DNA of 64,000 nucleotides, from contig NZ_CGIH01000031.1 of assembly GCF_000983115.1 (NCBI RefSeq), positions 1 through 64,000 of the forward strand, in the 5' to 3' direction. Below the pieces are notes generated by a model. That model searched no databases, was not told the origin of the DNA, and was given only the letters and a program-made list of their open reading frames with translations. Positions 1-8,918 of this stretch are shown in pieces (the stretch's first letter is position 1; each line of letters begins with the position of its first letter). Source of the DNA: Syntrophomonas zehnderi OL-4. GTDB taxonomy: Bacteria; Bacillota; Syntrophomonadia; Syntrophomonadales; Syntrophomonadaceae. The position numbers and the translations under genes are program-made.

Positions 1-1
1 C

Positions 2-166
2 ATCCGCATTCAGGCCAAACTAACAGCCCTGGCGGTAAACTTAAAGCGGATAGCCAAACTGATATCCGCTTCAAAAGGGTTATCTTCGTTTATTTTGAGG
101 TTTTTATTCTGTCGGGTACAGATTAACCTACCTGATGGGCTGTGGGTAGCCGCCAGGGCGGCTTAA
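2..166 (+). pseudogene. C-terminal fragment of an IS1182-like transposase
   Basis: An open frame runs in from the left edge and ends at TAA 164-166, giving about 54 residues. It contains IQAKLTALAVNLKRIAKL followed by a short basic and hydrophobic tail. That 'Q..LTALAVNLKRI.KL' pattern matches what I recall of the C-terminus of IS1182-family (DDE) transposases. Only the end is visible, so whether the copy is intact cannot be judged. The repeats at 187-242 lie directly downstream, as expected at the end of an insertion sequence. Family assignment rests on this short motif. Confidence 0.5.
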
Positions 167-186
167 AAGGGTTGCTTTTTCAGTGA

Positions 187-242
187 TCTCGAACCGTCCC
201 CTTGACACCCTGTCAAAGGTCTCGAACGATCCTCTTGACACC
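187..242. repeat. Tandem 23-nt repeats at a mobile-element end, overlapping the comEC 3' end
   Basis: TCTCGAACCGTCCCCTTGAC continues to ACC at 187-209, and a diverged copy occupies 220-242 in the same orientation. Between them CCTTGACA and TGTCAAAGG (199-219) form a small palindrome. The second copy lies inside comEC and encodes its last residues. A related palindrome is at 14,529-14,552. The layout suits an IS end or a REP-like element. Confidence 0.6.
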
Positions 243-2519
243 GCTTGATTTTACCGAAATCCTTTCTCCGTCACTAAGGAAAATAACCGCCCCGTCTTGA
301 TCGGTACGCAGGATCTTGATGTTTTCCTGTTGCAGCGCAGCTAAAACATTAGGGTGAGGATGGCCGAATAGGTTGTCGGCGCCAACTGATATTATTGCGT
401 ACCGCGGCAGCGATTGCCGGTAGAATTCAGGCAACAAGGATCCTTGGCTGCCATGGTGGGGAACCTTCACCACCGTAGTTGCGGCAAAGGGTTCACGCGC
501 CAGTATGGACTCCATAGCTTCTGCTTCAATATCTCCCGTAAGCAGCATGGAAAACGCCCCATAACTGACTTTTAACACTACTGATTGGTTGTTGTTATTA
601 TTCTTGACATAGGTTTCTCCCCCAGGATGCAAAACCTTAATACTCAGCCCTGGTTCTATGTTTACAGTCTGTCCAGCCTCCAGGCCAACGATTGGAATAC
701 GGTTGTTAACAGCGGTTTTCCTTAAGGTGCTGTATTCCCGGCAATCCAGCAAACTTTTCGGCAGAGCAAGGTTCTTAACTGAAATTTCCTCCGCCACCCT
801 TTCTACTCCCTGCAAATGATCGTTATCAGGATGGGTGTTAACCAGCAGCACCAGTTCCCGTATACCCCGCCGGTGCAGGTATGGCAGCACCGTAGTCTTA
901 CCCACATCATAGAAGGTGTTGCCGCCCCCGTCTATTAACATGAATTTTCCCTGAGGAGTTTTGAGCAAAATTGCATCACCTTGACCCACATCGATAAAAT
1001 CAACTTCCAGCCAGCCGCGATTATATACGCTGCCAGGCAAAAGCAGCCCAATCAAAAAAAACAGCACAAGACCTGCAGCGAATCCCGACCATTTATTTTT
1101 ACCGTTTTGGGTTATCCCTAATAGGCCGCTTAAAATGCCGGTGTAGTAAAGGATTATGATTATAACCGGCGGGGTAGCTACCCAAATATAGGCATAAGGC
1201 AAGATCTGTACCCATTTGGTTATAAACAAAATCAGCTCAATAAATAACCCGGCCGGATATAAAAACAAACCGGTCAGGCCAGGAAGCAAATTAGCCAGCA
1301 ACAGGCTTAGAAAGCCTAGTATTACTGCCGCACCGGAAAAATATGCGACCAGGATATTGGTCAGGATGGAAACCGGTGTTAATATATTAAAATAGTAGGC
1401 GACGAGCGGCAATACAGCCAGTTCCGCGGCCAAAGGCAATGCTATTAGATCCCAGGCCCGGCCCTTAAACGGTGGGGCAGTGCGCAGGCGGGGGAATATA
1501 TATATAAGTCCCCAGGTAGCTATGAACGTCAGTTGAAATGATATGGTAAACAAAGCGGCCGGGTTTATAATCAGGGTAATTATCCCGGCAATCGCCCAGG
1601 CGTTCAGTAAACTGTTTTCCCGCCCGGAATAATAAGCCAACAAACCAATAATTCCCATCATAACTGAACGCATGACAGACACCGGCCAGGCAATCATAGT
1701 TCCATATATCAGGAGAGTTATGGTACCGACCCAAAACCGGCTGCGATTAGATAAGGAAAGCAGCGATGAAATCCATCCCATCAAGAGAAGCAAAAATCCC
1801 ACATGCAATCCGGATACGGAAAAAAGGTGTATAATCCCGGTTTTCTGAAAATCTTCATACTGCTGTTCATCAATGCCTTCCCGACTGCCCAAAAGCATAC
1901 CCAAAAGTATGGCGGCTTCATTATCCGGCAGGGTCTGTTTAATAATCTTTTCCCCCTGCCTCCTAAAATCATCCACTAGCCTCAGGAGGCCTTGCTGCTG
2001 CGAAACCAAGCTCAGGTCAGACGGTTTTTTAACGGTCATATTGTAATAGATACCACTATGGGATAAGTAGAGTGGATAATTAAACTCGCCTGGATTACCT
2101 GGACGGCGCGGCGGTTTAAGGTTACCCCGGATGGTGACCGTATCCCCCCGGGAAAAATTGGCCGGAAAATAACAGACCACCCGGATTTTCTTCTCCCAGG
2201 GTGAGGAATAAACGGTTTTTAATATAAAAGTCGTCTTGTCGCCGTCCGTGCTTGGAAAATCCTGTACCGTTCCTGTGCGGCTGGTTCCCTGGACAACCGG
2301 CAAATCATGAGGTATATCCCTAATTGAGAGCCCTGCATAAAATAGGCCCCCCAACAGCACCAGCAAACATAAAAAAGCTTGCCGATAAAATCTCTTGCAC
2401 ATCAATACGCTCAAAAAGAGAGCAATTATGACTAGCACATTAAGTATCCAAATATGATAATAAGCCAGTACAATTCCGGCGGCAAAAGAAGCAGCCGCGA
2501 GCGGCCATGTTTTGACCAT
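213..2519 (-). CDS. comEC: ComEC/Rec2 DNA uptake channel
   Basis: Polytopic membrane protein that carries single-stranded DNA across the membrane during natural transformation. Hydrophobic N-terminal segments (first ~60 residues) precede an extracytoplasmic stretch, then the Competence domain with many membrane helices (about 200-490), then a C-terminal metallo-beta-lactamase domain with VDFIDVGQGDA, THPDNDH and LLTGDIE motifs. I chose ATG 2519 over the upstream GTG 2534 because AAGG lies 8 nt before it. Length (768 aa) is usual for the family. The final residues, GVKRIVRDL, are encoded by the repeat at 220-242, so the native C-terminus appears to have been replaced. comEA lies nearby on the same strand, but two genes intervene. 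Confidence 0.95.
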   Translation of the reverse strand: MVKTWPLAAASFAAGIVLAYYHIWILNVLVIIALFLSVLMCKRFYRQAFLCLLVLLGGLFYAGLSIRDIPHDLPVVQGTSRTGTVQDFPSTDGDKTTFILKTVYSSPWEKKIRVVCYFPANFSRGDTVTIRGNLKPPRRPGNPGEFNYPLYLSHSGIYYNMTVKKPSDLSLVSQQQGLLRLVDDFRRQGEKIIKQTLPDNEAAILLGMLLGSREGIDEQQYEDFQKTGIIHLFSVSGLHVGFLLLLMGWISSLLSLSNRSRFWVGTITLLIYGTMIAWPVSVMRSVMMGIIGLLAYYSGRENSLLNAWAIAGIITLIINPAALFTISFQLTFIATWGLIYIFPRLRTAPPFKGRAWDLIALPLAAELAVLPLVAYYFNILTPVSILTNILVAYFSGAAVILGFLSLLLANLLPGLTGLFLYPAGLFIELILFITKWVQILPYAYIWVATPPVIIIILYYTGILSGLLGITQNGKNKWSGFAAGLVLFFLIGLLLPGSVYNRGWLEVDFIDVGQGDAILLKTPQGKFMLIDGGGNTFYDVGKTTVLPYLHRRGIRELVLLVNTHPDNDHLQGVERVAEEISVKNLALPKSLLDCREYSTLRKTAVNNRIPIVGLEAGQTVNIEPGLSIKVLHPGGETYVKNNNNNQSVVLKVSYGAFSMLLTGDIEAEAMESILAREPFAATTVVKVPHHGSQGSLLPEFYRQSLPRYAIISVGADNLFGHPHPNVLAALQQENIKILRTDQDGAVIFLSDGERISVKSSGVKRIVRDL

Positions 2520-2645
2520 ATAATCTGCCTTCACTCTTTTTTATCATTATATGGAATATTTTGTAAATCAGAAAGGCTTTTCGGTAGTCTTGGGCACCGG
2601 TTGGACTTACGCAGGAGGTTAAAACCCACACTTTTATTAAAAAAA

Positions 2646-3947
2646 TTATATAGGATACCTTTTAACGAAGCCGGATTCCATATTAAGCGGCAGATAAGAG
2701 CACTGCTGCGGCGAGTAAGCATAGCTTTTTTGATAATGTTTGATATTTTGAGCAATTTTTTTCAGATATTTCACCAGGATATCTATTTCCGCATGGGTAT
2801 TATAAGGTGCCAGGCTTATGCGCACCATGCCTGGCAGCCGGTGTATTTCCTTCTTTTTGTAGGCCGATAGATATTTTATGTCTTCTTTTTCTCCCAGAAG
2901 TTTTCTGACATAACCCTGGGCACAAAAGCAGCCGTTGCGCACCCCCATGCCGGCTTCGTAACAGAGAATGGCTCCTAGCAGGGCATGGTTAATTCCTTTT
3001 ATGTTAAAACTGATTACTCCTACCCGCGGTTTTGACCCGTATATAGAAATCCCGGGAACTTTTTTTAATTCCTGAAGGGCGTAGGTTACTAATTCTCCTT
3101 CATAACTTGATAAATGCTCCATACCGATTTCATCAATATATTGTAAGGTTTTAGCCAGAGCAAAAGCCCCCATCAGATTGGGTGAGCCTGCTTCCTCCCG
3201 ATCCGGCAAATCTGACCAGAATACATTTTCGCGGGTAACCATATTTACAGTCCCTCCCCCTACATATTCCGGTTCACCGGCCAGGAATGTATCGCGCGGA
3301 CCTATTAATACTCCGACCCCAAAAGGGGCGTATATCTTATGACCGGAAAATGCAATATAGTCAATATGCGCAGGATCATGGTTTTCTTTTATTTCTATCT
3401 GCTGATGCGGGATTAATTGGGCCGCGTCCACCATGATTCGAGCCTTGAAGGCATGAGCCAGCTCAGCCAGATAGTGAATGTCATTGATATGCCCGGTTAC
3501 GTTTGATGCCCCGGTAACAGTCAAGAGCTTTACCCGCGGATAATTCTGCTTAAGTTTCTTCTCGATATCAGCTATGTCCAGTTGCCCTTTTTCATCCACT
3601 TCGGCATATTTAACTACAGCTTGTTTGCGCCAAGGCAGATCATTGGAATGATGTTCCATCACAGTACTGATAACGATATCTTTAGCTGATAGGGAAAGTC
3701 GGTAAGCTAACTTGTTAATAGCCTCGGTAGTGTTTTTCAGTAGGATAACAGCATTTTTATCCAAATCCGCCTTTACATACCGACCGATTATTTGGTGACA
3801 ATCATCGTATACCTGGGTTGATAACAACGATTTATAGCCGGTTCCCCGGTGCACACCGGCATACCATCCCATAAATTCTTGCAGCTCCTTAAGAACCGGC
3901 ATGAGGGCAGGAGTGCTGGCCGCATTGTCAAAATTGATGTAGCGCAC
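2646..3947 (-). CDS. Cysteine desulfurase-like class V aminotransferase
   Basis: PLP-dependent fold-type I enzyme of the NifS/SufS/Csd group, expected to release sulfur from cysteine or act on a related substrate. Visible features are NFDNAAST at the N-terminus, MVDAAQ with the PLP-binding Asp (about 174), SGHKIYAPFG with the Schiff-base Lys (about 204), and a GVRNGCFCAQG loop near 345 where the catalytic Cys of this family sits. The GTG at 3947 is the only conventional start in frame, but the frame stays open to 4056 and the upstream codons read FRKNIVGINHEVPTIH, which resembles the usual N-terminus of this subfamily. The true start may be a rare ATT at 4037. A DsrE-type sulfur protein is divergent from it. 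No iscU or sufBCD gene is adjacent, so a role in Fe-S assembly is not supported. Confidence 0.85.
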   Translation of the reverse strand: MRYINFDNAASTPALMPVLKELQEFMGWYAGVHRGTGYKSLLSTQVYDDCHQIIGRYVKADLDKNAVILLKNTTEAINKLAYRLSLSAKDIVISTVMEHHSNDLPWRKQAVVKYAEVDEKGQLDIADIEKKLKQNYPRVKLLTVTGASNVTGHINDIHYLAELAHAFKARIMVDAAQLIPHQQIEIKENHDPAHIDYIAFSGHKIYAPFGVGVLIGPRDTFLAGEPEYVGGGTVNMVTRENVFWSDLPDREEAGSPNLMGAFALAKTLQYIDEIGMEHLSSYEGELVTYALQELKKVPGISIYGSKPRVGVISFNIKGINHALLGAILCYEAGMGVRNGCFCAQGYVRKLLGEKEDIKYLSAYKKKEIHRLPGMVRISLAPYNTHAEIDILVKYLKKIAQNIKHYQKSYAYSPQQCSYLPLNMESGFVKRYPI

Positions 3948-4189
3948 TTTCTTTTTGTGGATGGTGGGTACTTCATGGTTAATCCCGACTATGTTTTTAC
4001 GGAATTCCGCAAGCTTTTTTGTGGGTATTTTTATAATAAAAACACTACCTTTTGTTTACGTTTTTATCTATATACTATGTATGCCAGGTTTTTTTGCCAC
4101 AAAAAGTTCCGGTATCGAAAACATCCTGTCATAATCCGTTGGGATTTGGTTTAAGCTATGCTATAACCCTTTTTAAGGAGGTCTCTGTT

Positions 4190-4669
4190 ATGAGCGACAA
4201 ACATTTGAATCTACTTATGTTTAGTGGTGATTATGATAAAGCTTTGGCAGCTTTAATCATTGCCAATGGAGCGAGAGATATGGGAACGAGTGTGACTATG
4301 TTTTTTGCTTTTTGGGGTCTTTTACTTTTAAGAGATCCAACGAAAATGTCCCTTGAGGATAAAACTGCCTGGGAAAAGATGTTTTCCACCATGGCCCCCC
4401 GCGGGCCTGAACAATTACCCCTTTCCAAAATGAATTTCAGCGGAATTGGTAAAAATATGCTCCTGGAAATGATGGATAATAACAAAGCCCCAAGTCTGAG
4501 CGATTTTTTACGCGGAGCCAGAAAGAAGGGGGTCAAGTTCTGTGCCTGCAAACTTTCCTTGGAAATAATGGGTTTTAAAACAGAAGAACTGATTCCTGAA
4601 GTTGAGGTTATGGATGTTCATAAATACCTCGCAGATGCCATGCAGGCAAATATGCAGCTTTTTATATAA
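4190..4669 (+). CDS. DsrE/DsrF/DrsH-like family protein
   Basis: Protein of about 159 residues matching the DsrE_2-type fold, which includes small sulfur-relay and peroxiredoxin-like proteins. It opens with a hydrophobic beta strand (LNLLMFSGDYDKALAAL), has a TMFFAFWGLLLL segment typical of the family, and carries KFCACKLSLEIMGF, where the conserved Cys of sulfur-carrying members lies. It ends in the common ALxxxxQLFI form. ATG 4190 is preceded by AAGGAGGT (4175-4182), a very strong ribosome binding site, so longer upstream readings are not real. Divergent from the cysteine-desulfurase-like gene, which suggests shared sulfur chemistry (inference). Confidence 0.85.
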   Translation: MSDKHLNLLMFSGDYDKALAALIIANGARDMGTSVTMFFAFWGLLLLRDPTKMSLEDKTAWEKMFSTMAPRGPEQLPLSKMNFSGIGKNMLLEMMDNNKAPSLSDFLRGARKKGVKFCACKLSLEIMGFKTEELIPEVEVMDVHKYLADAMQANMQLFI

Positions 4670-4696
4670 TAGGACGGTTACGATCTTTTTAATCAT
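4670..4696. terminator. Imperfect hairpin between convergent genes
   Basis: ACGGTTACGAT and ATCGTACCGT pair with one bulge around a TTTTTAATC loop. It lies between the DsrE-like gene and the end of comEA, so it could stop transcription in both directions. The U-tract is weak. Confidence 0.35.
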
Positions 4697-5313
4697 CGTA
4701 CCGTTATCAGGTCTTTCAAGGCAGCGAACTTTTTCTCACCTATGCCGCTGACGTTGTTGATATCATCGATGGTCGCAAAAGGACCGTTAGCGGTTCGGTA
4801 GTCAATAATACGCTGGGCCAAGGCAGGGCCGATTCCAGGAAGCCCATCAAGTTCCTGGGCTGAGGCAGTGTTGATATTAACTAAGCCAGTCCCGGCGGGT
4901 GAAGCAATGGTCGGCGGGCGGCCCGGCAGGCTCGGTTTGTCCGCTGAGCTATTAACATCGCTCTCTCCCTCGGCCAGCAGTTCTATAGTCTCTCCATCCT
5001 GTAATTTACGTGCCGGCTGGACTGTTTTTAAGTCGGCCGCAGGCAAAATCCCGGCCATCATCAAGGCATCATAGACCCGGGCGCCATCCTTTAGTTTATA
5101 TACTCCCGGGTTTTCTACTTCCCCACAGATATATACCTTGACTTCGCTGACTTCCGGTGCTTCCCTTTCACCCGCTGGGTTTGCAGTCACTATGCTTTCC
5201 CCGTCTATATCCTTATTTTTATGATCCCCATATTTTAACCCTGCGAAAAAAGCCATCAGCAGTATCAAAATCAGAGCCGCCATCCAATAACGTCTATCAA
5301 TATTTGCCACCAT
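4693..5313 (-). CDS. comEA: Competence protein ComEA, DNA receptor
   Basis: Membrane-anchored DNA-binding protein that hands DNA to ComEC. One N-terminal transmembrane helix (about 9-26, WMAALILILLMAFFAGL), then an SLBB domain (VKVYICGEVENPGVYKL, about 58-110), a Pro/Ser-rich linker, and a C-terminal helix-hairpin-helix pair (VNINTASAQELDGLPGIG, then ISGIGEKKF-like VSGIGEKKF) near 145-206. At 206 aa it matches Gram-positive ComEA. It converges with the DsrE-like gene and lies just upstream of the leuS leader on the opposite strand. Confidence 0.95.
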   Translation of the reverse strand: MVANIDRRYWMAALILILLMAFFAGLKYGDHKNKDIDGESIVTANPAGEREAPEVSEVKVYICGEVENPGVYKLKDGARVYDALMMAGILPAADLKTVQPARKLQDGETIELLAEGESDVNSSADKPSLPGRPPTIASPAGTGLVNINTASAQELDGLPGIGPALAQRIIDYRTANGPFATIDDINNVSGIGEKKFAALKDLITVR

Positions 5314-5499
5314 CTTTCACCCCTGGATATTATTTCTATTTATTTATGTTTTTCCCTTTAGATGTGACCAAAATATTGCCTACATGGTGAAAAAATTGCT
5401 TGTTAAACTAATTTTGTAAGTACACAGCGATTCCTTCATCCGAATCTAAAGATTCCGCTCAATGAGTCGTTTATAAAGCGCTTTTCTTCTTATAATTTG

Positions 5500-5528
5500 T
5501 TGACTTTATAAAAAAACTATCTTATAAT
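5500..5528 (+). promoter_or_regulatory. Sigma-A promoter of the leuS leader
   Basis: TTGACT (5500-5505), a 17-nt spacer, and a perfect TATAAT (5523-5528). Transcription should start near 5535, just before T-box stem I. Confidence 0.85.
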
Positions 5529-5705
5529 TGCTATTGTCAATTGAACAAAGGGGCTTTGATCCGGAGTAGTAAACAATTTCCAGGTGTAAGAGAGCTGTCG
5601 TCTGGTGCAAGGCAGCATATATTGTTGAACTCGCCGGGGAGCATTGCAGGTGAAATGATTAGCCTGTGACGGGACAACCGTTATCTGTTCAAGAGGACAA
5701 GTCGT

Positions 5706-5781
5706 GGGGCTATAGCGAAGTTGGGATCGCGCCTGAATGGCATTCAGGAGGCCGTGGGTTCGAGTCCCACTAGCTCCACCA
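5706..5781 (+). tRNA. tRNA-Ala (anticodon GGC)
   Basis: Complete cloverleaf: acceptor GGGGCTA/TAGCTCC, D stem GCGA/TCGC with a GG-containing loop, anticodon stem CCTGA/TCAGG around loop ATGGCAT (anticodon GGC at 5739-5741), variable AGGCC, T stem GTGGG/CCCAC with TTCGAGT, discriminator A and encoded CCA. Position 3 is G and position 70 is T, the G3:U70 pair that identifies tRNA-Ala. No base pair is broken, so it looks functional. It lies inside the leuS T-box leader with no obvious promoter of its own. Confidence 0.95.
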
Positions 5782-5817
5782 TAATTAATTTGTCAATAAG
5801 GGTGGTACCGCGGGAAC

Positions 5818-5852
5818 AGCTCTCGTCCCTGTATAGGGATGAGAGCTTTTTG
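5818..5852 (+). terminator. T-box attenuator terminator
   Basis: AGCTCTCGTCCCT pairs with AGGGATGAGAGCT around GTAT (13 bp including one G-T), followed by TTTTTGT. This is the off-state terminator that competes with the T-box antiterminator upstream of leuS. Confidence 0.95.
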
Positions 5853-5890
5853 TATATAATAATACACGTTAGGCGTTTTAGGAGGTTTAT

Positions 5891-8368
5891 ATGGAGAACA
5901 GCTACCAGTTTAATCTTATTGAAAAGAAATGGCAGAAAATATGGGAAGAACAGCATGCTTTCCAAATCGGAGAAGATAGTAATCTGCCCAAATACTATGC
6001 TTTGGAGATGTTCCCCTACCCATCAGGGAATCTGCATATGGGTCATGTCCGCAATTACGCTATTGGAGATGTCATTGCCCGTTTTAAAAAGATGAACGGC
6101 TATAATGTCTTACATCCCATGGGCTGGGATTCTTTTGGCTTGCCGGCTGAGAATGCCGCCATAAAGCACGGAGCTCATCCTGCCAAATGGACGGCTGCCA
6201 ATATTGAAAACATGAGAGAGCAGCTGAAAACCTTGGGGCTCAGCTATGATTGGGATCGAGAGTTGACTACCTCCCAGCCTGACTATTATAAATTTACCCA
6301 GTGGATGTTTCTTAAGCTTTATGAGAACGGCCTGGCCTACAAAAAAAATGCCGCTGTCAACTGGTGCCCTTCCTGCCAGACTGTTCTGGCCAACGAACAG
6401 GTGGTAGACGGTGCCTGTGAGCGTTGTGAAGCAACCGTGGAAAAGAAAAAACTTAGTCAGTGGTTTTTTAAGATTACCGACTATGCCCAGAGACTGCTAG
6501 ATGACCTGGAAATGCTACCCGGCTGGCCGGAAAAGGTAAAGACCATGCAGCGCAATTGGATTGGACGCAGTGAAGGCTGCCAATTTGACCTGACTATTGA
6601 AGGCCATGATGAAACCATGACCGTTTTTACCACCCGACCGGATACGATATATGGAGTAACTTTTATGGTGTTGTCCCCCGAGCATCCTTTGGTGGAACAG
6701 CTTGCTGCCGGCACTGAGCAGGAGGCAGCCGTCAAGGAATTTGTGCACCGTATGCAGTTTGTCAGCGATGTCACCCGCACCTCCGCGGAAACAGAAAAGG
6801 AAGGGGTCTTTACCGGTGCTTACGCGATTAACCCTATGAATGATGAGAAAATCCCGGTATGGATAGCCAACTATGTGCTGATGGACTACGGTACAGGTGC
6901 TATTATGGCAGTTCCTGCGCATGATCAGCGCGATTTTGAGTTTGCCCGCAAGTACGATATTCCTATAAGAGTAGTTATCCAGGGTGAAGATACCCCGGCA
7001 GACGCAGACCAACTGACGCAGGCATCGACCGGCCCGGGTATAATGGTTAATTCCGGTAACTACAATGGCCTTAGTAATGAAGAAGGCCATAGACAAATCG
7101 TCTCCTACCTGACTTCCCAAGGAATCGGTGAGGCCACCATCAACTACCGCCTGCGGGACTGGCTGATATCCCGGCAGCGTTACTGGGGTGCGCCTATTCC
7201 TGTGATTTATTGTGATGATTGTGGGACGGTACCGATCCCGGAAAAGGATCTGCCGGTTCTTTTGCCGGAGGATATTGCTTTTAGGCCCAGTGGTGAATCT
7301 CCTTTGACTTATGTAAAAAGTTTTTATGAGACTACCTGCCCTGTATGCGGCAAAAAAGCACAACGGGAAACGGATACCATGGATACCTTTGTTTGTTCTT
7401 CCTGGTACTTTACCCGTTACCTGGATCCACATAATACCGAATTGCCCTTTGAAAAGAAGCCGGCCGATTACTGGATGTCGGTTGACCAATATATCGGCGG
7501 GGTAGAACATGCGATTTTACATCTGATGTATGCCCGTTTCTTTACTAAGTTCCTTTATGATATCAAGATGCTGTCTGTGCAGGAGCCCTTCATGAATCTC
7601 TTGACCCAGGGCATGGTATTAAAAGATGGCAGTAAAATGTCCAAAAGCAAGGGTAATATTGTCAGCCCGGAAGAGATCATTAAAACCTATGGGGCAGATA
7701 CAGCCAGACTCTTTATCCTGTTTGCTTCTCCGCCGGAAAGAGATCTGGAGTGGAGCGACCAAGGTGTGGAAGGCTGCTATCGTTTCCTAAACCGGGTCTG
7801 GCGTATAGTCACCGAGTACGGCGATCTAATAAGGGAGGTTAATATTCCGCCCTCTTTTGCTGAACTGGAGCCGGCAGCTCGAAAATTACACTACAAGACC
7901 CATGCGACCATTAAAAAGGTCAGTGAGGATATAGAAGAACGGTTTAACTTTAATACGGCCATCAGTGCCGTTATGGAACTCTGTAATGCCCTATATGCAT
8001 ATCGGGATCAGGAAGAAAAGGATCTGGGCGTGCTCAAAGAAGCGGTTGATACCCTGCTCCTGTTGCTTTGCCCCTTTACCCCTCATATAGCGGAAGAATT
8101 ATGGCAGCGCTGCGGTCATCAGGAAAGTGTTTATAGCCAAGCCTGGCCAAGATTTGATCCTGAAGCCCTGGTTCAGGATGAAATAGAAATCGCAGTGCAA
8201 ATCCTGGGTAAGGTGCGTGAGCGTATTAAGGTGCCCAGTAGTTGTACCAAGGAGGATCTGGAGAAAGCGGCGCTTAGTAACCCCAAGATTCAAGAGTTGA
8301 CCAAAGACAAGCAAATCGTGAAGGTAATAGTTGTTCCCGGCAAGCTGGTGAACATCGTAGTCAAATAA
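5891..8368 (+). CDS. leuS: Leucyl-tRNA synthetase
   Basis: Class Ia synthetase that charges tRNA-Leu. HIGH-type motif HMGHVRNY near residue 50, a zinc-type insert CPSC...CERC around 155-180, the CP1 editing domain (TTRPDTIYG, about 245-255), the KMSKSKGN motif near 580, and the anticodon-binding helical domain at the end. 825 aa is the normal bacterial length. AGGAGG at 5881-5886 fixes the ATG. Controlled by the T-box leader directly upstream. It is transcribed away from the rsfS-yqeK-nadD group, which in many Clostridia lies on the same strand, so an inversion is possible. Confidence 0.98.
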   Translation: MENSYQFNLIEKKWQKIWEEQHAFQIGEDSNLPKYYALEMFPYPSGNLHMGHVRNYAIGDVIARFKKMNGYNVLHPMGWDSFGLPAENAAIKHGAHPAKWTAANIENMREQLKTLGLSYDWDRELTTSQPDYYKFTQWMFLKLYENGLAYKKNAAVNWCPSCQTVLANEQVVDGACERCEATVEKKKLSQWFFKITDYAQRLLDDLEMLPGWPEKVKTMQRNWIGRSEGCQFDLTIEGHDETMTVFTTRPDTIYGVTFMVLSPEHPLVEQLAAGTEQEAAVKEFVHRMQFVSDVTRTSAETEKEGVFTGAYAINPMNDEKIPVWIANYVLMDYGTGAIMAVPAHDQRDFEFARKYDIPIRVVIQGEDTPADADQLTQASTGPGIMVNSGNYNGLSNEEGHRQIVSYLTSQGIGEATINYRLRDWLISRQRYWGAPIPVIYCDDCGTVPIPEKDLPVLLPEDIAFRPSGESPLTYVKSFYETTCPVCGKKAQRETDTMDTFVCSSWYFTRYLDPHNTELPFEKKPADYWMSVDQYIGGVEHAILHLMYARFFTKFLYDIKMLSVQEPFMNLLTQGMVLKDGSKMSKSKGNIVSPEEIIKTYGADTARLFILFASPPERDLEWSDQGVEGCYRFLNRVWRIVTEYGDLIREVNIPPSFAELEPAARKLHYKTHATIKKVSEDIEERFNFNTAISAVMELCNALYAYRDQEEKDLGVLKEAVDTLLLLLCPFTPHIAEELWQRCGHQESVYSQAWPRFDPEALVQDEIEIAVQILGKVRERIKVPSSCTKEDLEKAALSNPKIQELTKDKQIVKVIVVPGKLVNIVVK

Positions 8369-8369
8369 A

Positions 8370-8432
8370 TGCAGCAGCGATTTTATGTCCAAAGGAACTT
8401 TCGGGTTCTTTTGGACATAAGCGCTTGTTGCA
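8370..8432 (+). terminator. Long hairpin after leuS
   Basis: TTATGTCCAAAGGAAC (8383-8398) pairs with GTTCTTTTGGACATAA (8405-8420) over 16 bp with one G-T. The helix extends outward through TGCAGCAGCG and CGCTTGTTGCA with bulges. No clean U-tract follows, so it may act as an mRNA 3' stabiliser or a bidirectional barrier between convergent leuS and rsfS. Confidence 0.6.
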
Positions 8433-8514
8433 GGGATTGTCCCTGCGACGGGCAGAAGGACAGACGCACAAACCAATATGTTTTTGTAACTGCTTAAAAT
8501 ATGAACCGGGAAAA

Positions 8515-8871
8515 TTATTGACTTTGTTTGACCCGTATGTCCTTGGCATCTCCCCATAATTTTTCCAAGCTGTAATAATCCCTTTCCTCCTGGGCAAAGA
8601 TATGCACTATAATAGAGCCGTAATCCAGGACTATCCACTTGCCCTGCTCCATACCGTCCCGGCGCAGAGGCAATATTCCTTCCTTTTCCTTTAAAACCTC
8701 TTCCACATTGGCTGCTATGCTTTGAATCTGAATGGTACTTCTGCCATGACAAATCACAAAATAATCAGCGATGACAGTAAGTTCACCTACATCCAATATC
8801 ACCAAATCAATAGCATTTTCTGCCGATGCCGCATCAGCTATCATCTTAACCAAGTGAGCCTCTTTACTCAA
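8515..8871 (-). CDS. rsfS: Ribosomal silencing factor RsfS
   Basis: Binds ribosomal protein L14 and blocks subunit joining when nutrients are scarce. The 118-aa sequence covers the DUF143/Oligomerisation fold, with LDVGELTVIADYFVICHGRS early and WIVLDYGSIIVHIFAQEERDYYSLEKLW late, the two best-conserved stretches. Third gene of the minus-strand group nadD-yqeK-rsfS, 47 nt after yqeK, which matches Bacillus gene order. Confidence 0.95.
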   Translation of the reverse strand: MSKEAHLVKMIADAASAENAIDLVILDVGELTVIADYFVICHGRSTIQIQSIAANVEEVLKEKEGILPLRRDGMEQGKWIVLDYGSIIVHIFAQEERDYYSLEKLWGDAKDIRVKQSQ

Positions 8872-8918
8872 TCAAAACCCTCCTAACACAGCTATATAAG
8901 CCCTTTAGGGGCGCGTTC

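Larger units (their letters stand above)
5535..5852 (+). promoter_or_regulatory. Leu T-box leader of leuS, interrupted by a tRNA gene
   Basis: tRNA-sensing riboswitch: uncharged tRNA-Leu pairs with the specifier codon and the T-box bulge, which stabilises an antiterminator. Stem I begins near 5543 and includes the GAGTAGTAA-type specifier-loop strand and an AGAGAG motif. The specifier is read as CTC (Leu) at 5630-5632 in GTTGAACTCGCC. The conserved T-box AGGGTGGTACCGCGG is at 5799-5813. Between them, GGACAAGTC (around 5693-5703) can pair with TTTGTC (5789-5794). The loop of that stem contains a full tRNA-Ala gene (5706-5781). Without the tRNA the leader would have an ordinary T-box length. 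Confidence 0.9.

Noticed and set aside
5721-6095. Open frame over the tRNA and leuS start
   Set aside because: It translates the tRNA-Ala and T-box and then runs out of frame with leuS; it has no ribosome binding site.
6515-7510. 331-codon open frame opposite leuS
   Set aside because: It lies entirely antisense to a well-supported gene and has no recognisable domain.
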